Shown here: positions 17,995 to 18,453 of the stretch, one piece after another | Position numbering within the stretch: position 1 is the stretch's first letter | Layout of the letters: the number at the start of each line of letters is the position of its first letter | Assembly: GCA_900551135.1 (NCBI GenBank) | Contig: URUX01000032.1 | Span: 1 to 18,453 of the forward strand | Direction: 5' to 3' | DNA: 18,453 nucleotides | Source of the DNA: an uncultured Clostridium sp. | GTDB lineage: Bacteria; Bacillota; Clostridia; Lachnospirales; Lachnospiraceae | Translations under genes and position numbers: made by a program | The notes under the pieces: model-generated | Database searches by the model: none | The model's input: only the letters and a program-made list of their open reading frames with translations | Told to the model about the DNA's origin: nothing

Positions 17995-18038
17995 TTCTTG
18001 TAATCCTCCTTAATTCAGTGAGTTAGTTTTAATTTGAA

Positions 18039-18072
18039 CCAGCTATTATTGATTATATTCGATAATAGCTGG
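18039..18072. repeat. 11-bp inverted repeat centred on the tuf -10 element
   Basis: CCAGCTATTAT (18039-18049) and ATAATAGCTGG (18062-18072) are perfect complements around a 12-base centre. TTGAA (18034-18038) and TTCAA (18076-18080) extend the stem after a 3-base bulge. The centre (18055.5) nearly coincides with the centre of the tuf -10 hexamer. Confidence 0.85.
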
Positions 18073-18080
18073 ATTTTCAA
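18052..18080 (-). promoter_or_regulatory. Sigma-A promoter of tuf in the fusA-tuf gap
   Basis: On the minus strand TTGAAA (18075-18080) and TATAAT (18052-18057) are 17 bases apart. Transcription would start near 18045, about 50 bases before the ATG. It is embedded in the inverted repeat at 18039-18072. Confidence 0.8.
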
Positions 18081-18181
18081 GTACAATTTCGCGGTGTAAA
18101 CTTCTTCCTCTGCACAGTTTCTCATGCGGACATGGAACCTGTACCCGGAAAGCTGCAAGTAAACTGCAACAACAAATCAGA

Positions 18182-18453
18182 TTATTTTGCTTTTGCTGCC
18201 AGTACCTTCTCCTGTACGTTCTTCGGAACCTGTTCATATCTCTCAAAGAACATGGAGTAGTTGCCGCGTCCCTGGGTCTTGCTTCTTAAATCTGTGGAGT
18301 AACCGAACATCTCGGCAAGCGGAACGAATGCTCTTACCATCTTGCCTCCGCCGATATCGTCCATACCTTCGATACGTCCGCGGCGGGAGTTGATGTCGCC
18401 GATAACGTCGCCCATATACTCCTCAGGCATAGTAACCTCTACCTTCATGATCG
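18182..18453 (-). CDS. fusA: Translation elongation factor G, C-terminal fragment
   Basis: Only the last 90 or so codons are in the window; the gene enters from the right edge. They encode EF-G domain [21 protein letters not shown], then RRGRIEG, the FGYSTDLRS segment and [18 protein letters not shown], ending in AAKAK. EF-G is the GTPase that drives ribosomal translocation and, with RRF, recycling. The TAA stop is at 18182-18184. Tuf follows on the same strand. I see no intrinsic terminator in the gap, so read-through into tuf is likely in addition to the internal promoter. Confidence 0.95.
   Translation of the reverse strand, partial: IMKVEVTMPEEYMGDVIGDINSRRGRIEGMDDIGGGKMVRAFVPLAEMFGYSTDLRSKTQGRGNYSMFFERYEQVPKNVQEKVLAAKAK

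Overview
This window looks like a chromosomal segment of a Gram-positive Clostridia-type bacterium (Bacillota, probably a Lachnospiraceae relative). The evidence is a class III fructose-1,6-bisphosphatase, GW-type cell-wall-binding repeats, a fusA-tuf pair, purine-rich Shine-Dalgarno sites before almost every gene, several near-consensus sigma-A promoters, and moderate-to-low G+C. The taxonomic call is inference from gene content. I see no mobile element, CRISPR array, tRNA or rRNA.

Layout. (1) 1-1823, minus: fbp, cut by the left edge. (2) 1935-6529: envelope and accessory genes, namely a metallo-beta-lactamase-fold hydrolase (+), a membrane-anchored M23 peptidase (+, TTG start), a membrane acyltransferase (-, consensus promoter) and a secreted cell-wall-binding repeat protein (+). 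(3) 6546-9795, minus: a carbohydrate ABC importer in the order binding lipoprotein, permease, permease, with a terminator-like hairpin after the first gene and no ATPase gene. (4) 9954-15286: a compact, visibly A+T-richer locus. A divergent control region (12952-13121) separates ridA, PTS EIIBC and aminotransferase (minus) from a 6-phospho-beta-glucosidase and a YheO/DauR-type regulator (plus). (5) 15507-16187, minus: a ThuA-domain protein with its own terminator. (6) 16188-16711: no recognisable gene. (7) 16801-18453, minus: tuf and the 3' end of fusA.

How they work together. The ABC genes import an unidentified sugar or oligosaccharide. The PTS locus would import and phosphorylate a glycoside and hydrolyse it with the GH1 enzyme. 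The unusual addition is an aminotransferase directly abutting the PTS gene, plus RidA, which destroys enamines and imines released by PLP enzymes. This suggests a substrate or aglycone that carries, or is converted to, an amino compound. That locus is the best candidate here for an undescribed pathway. The second most unusual item is an 11-bp dyad centred on the -10 element of the tuf promoter.
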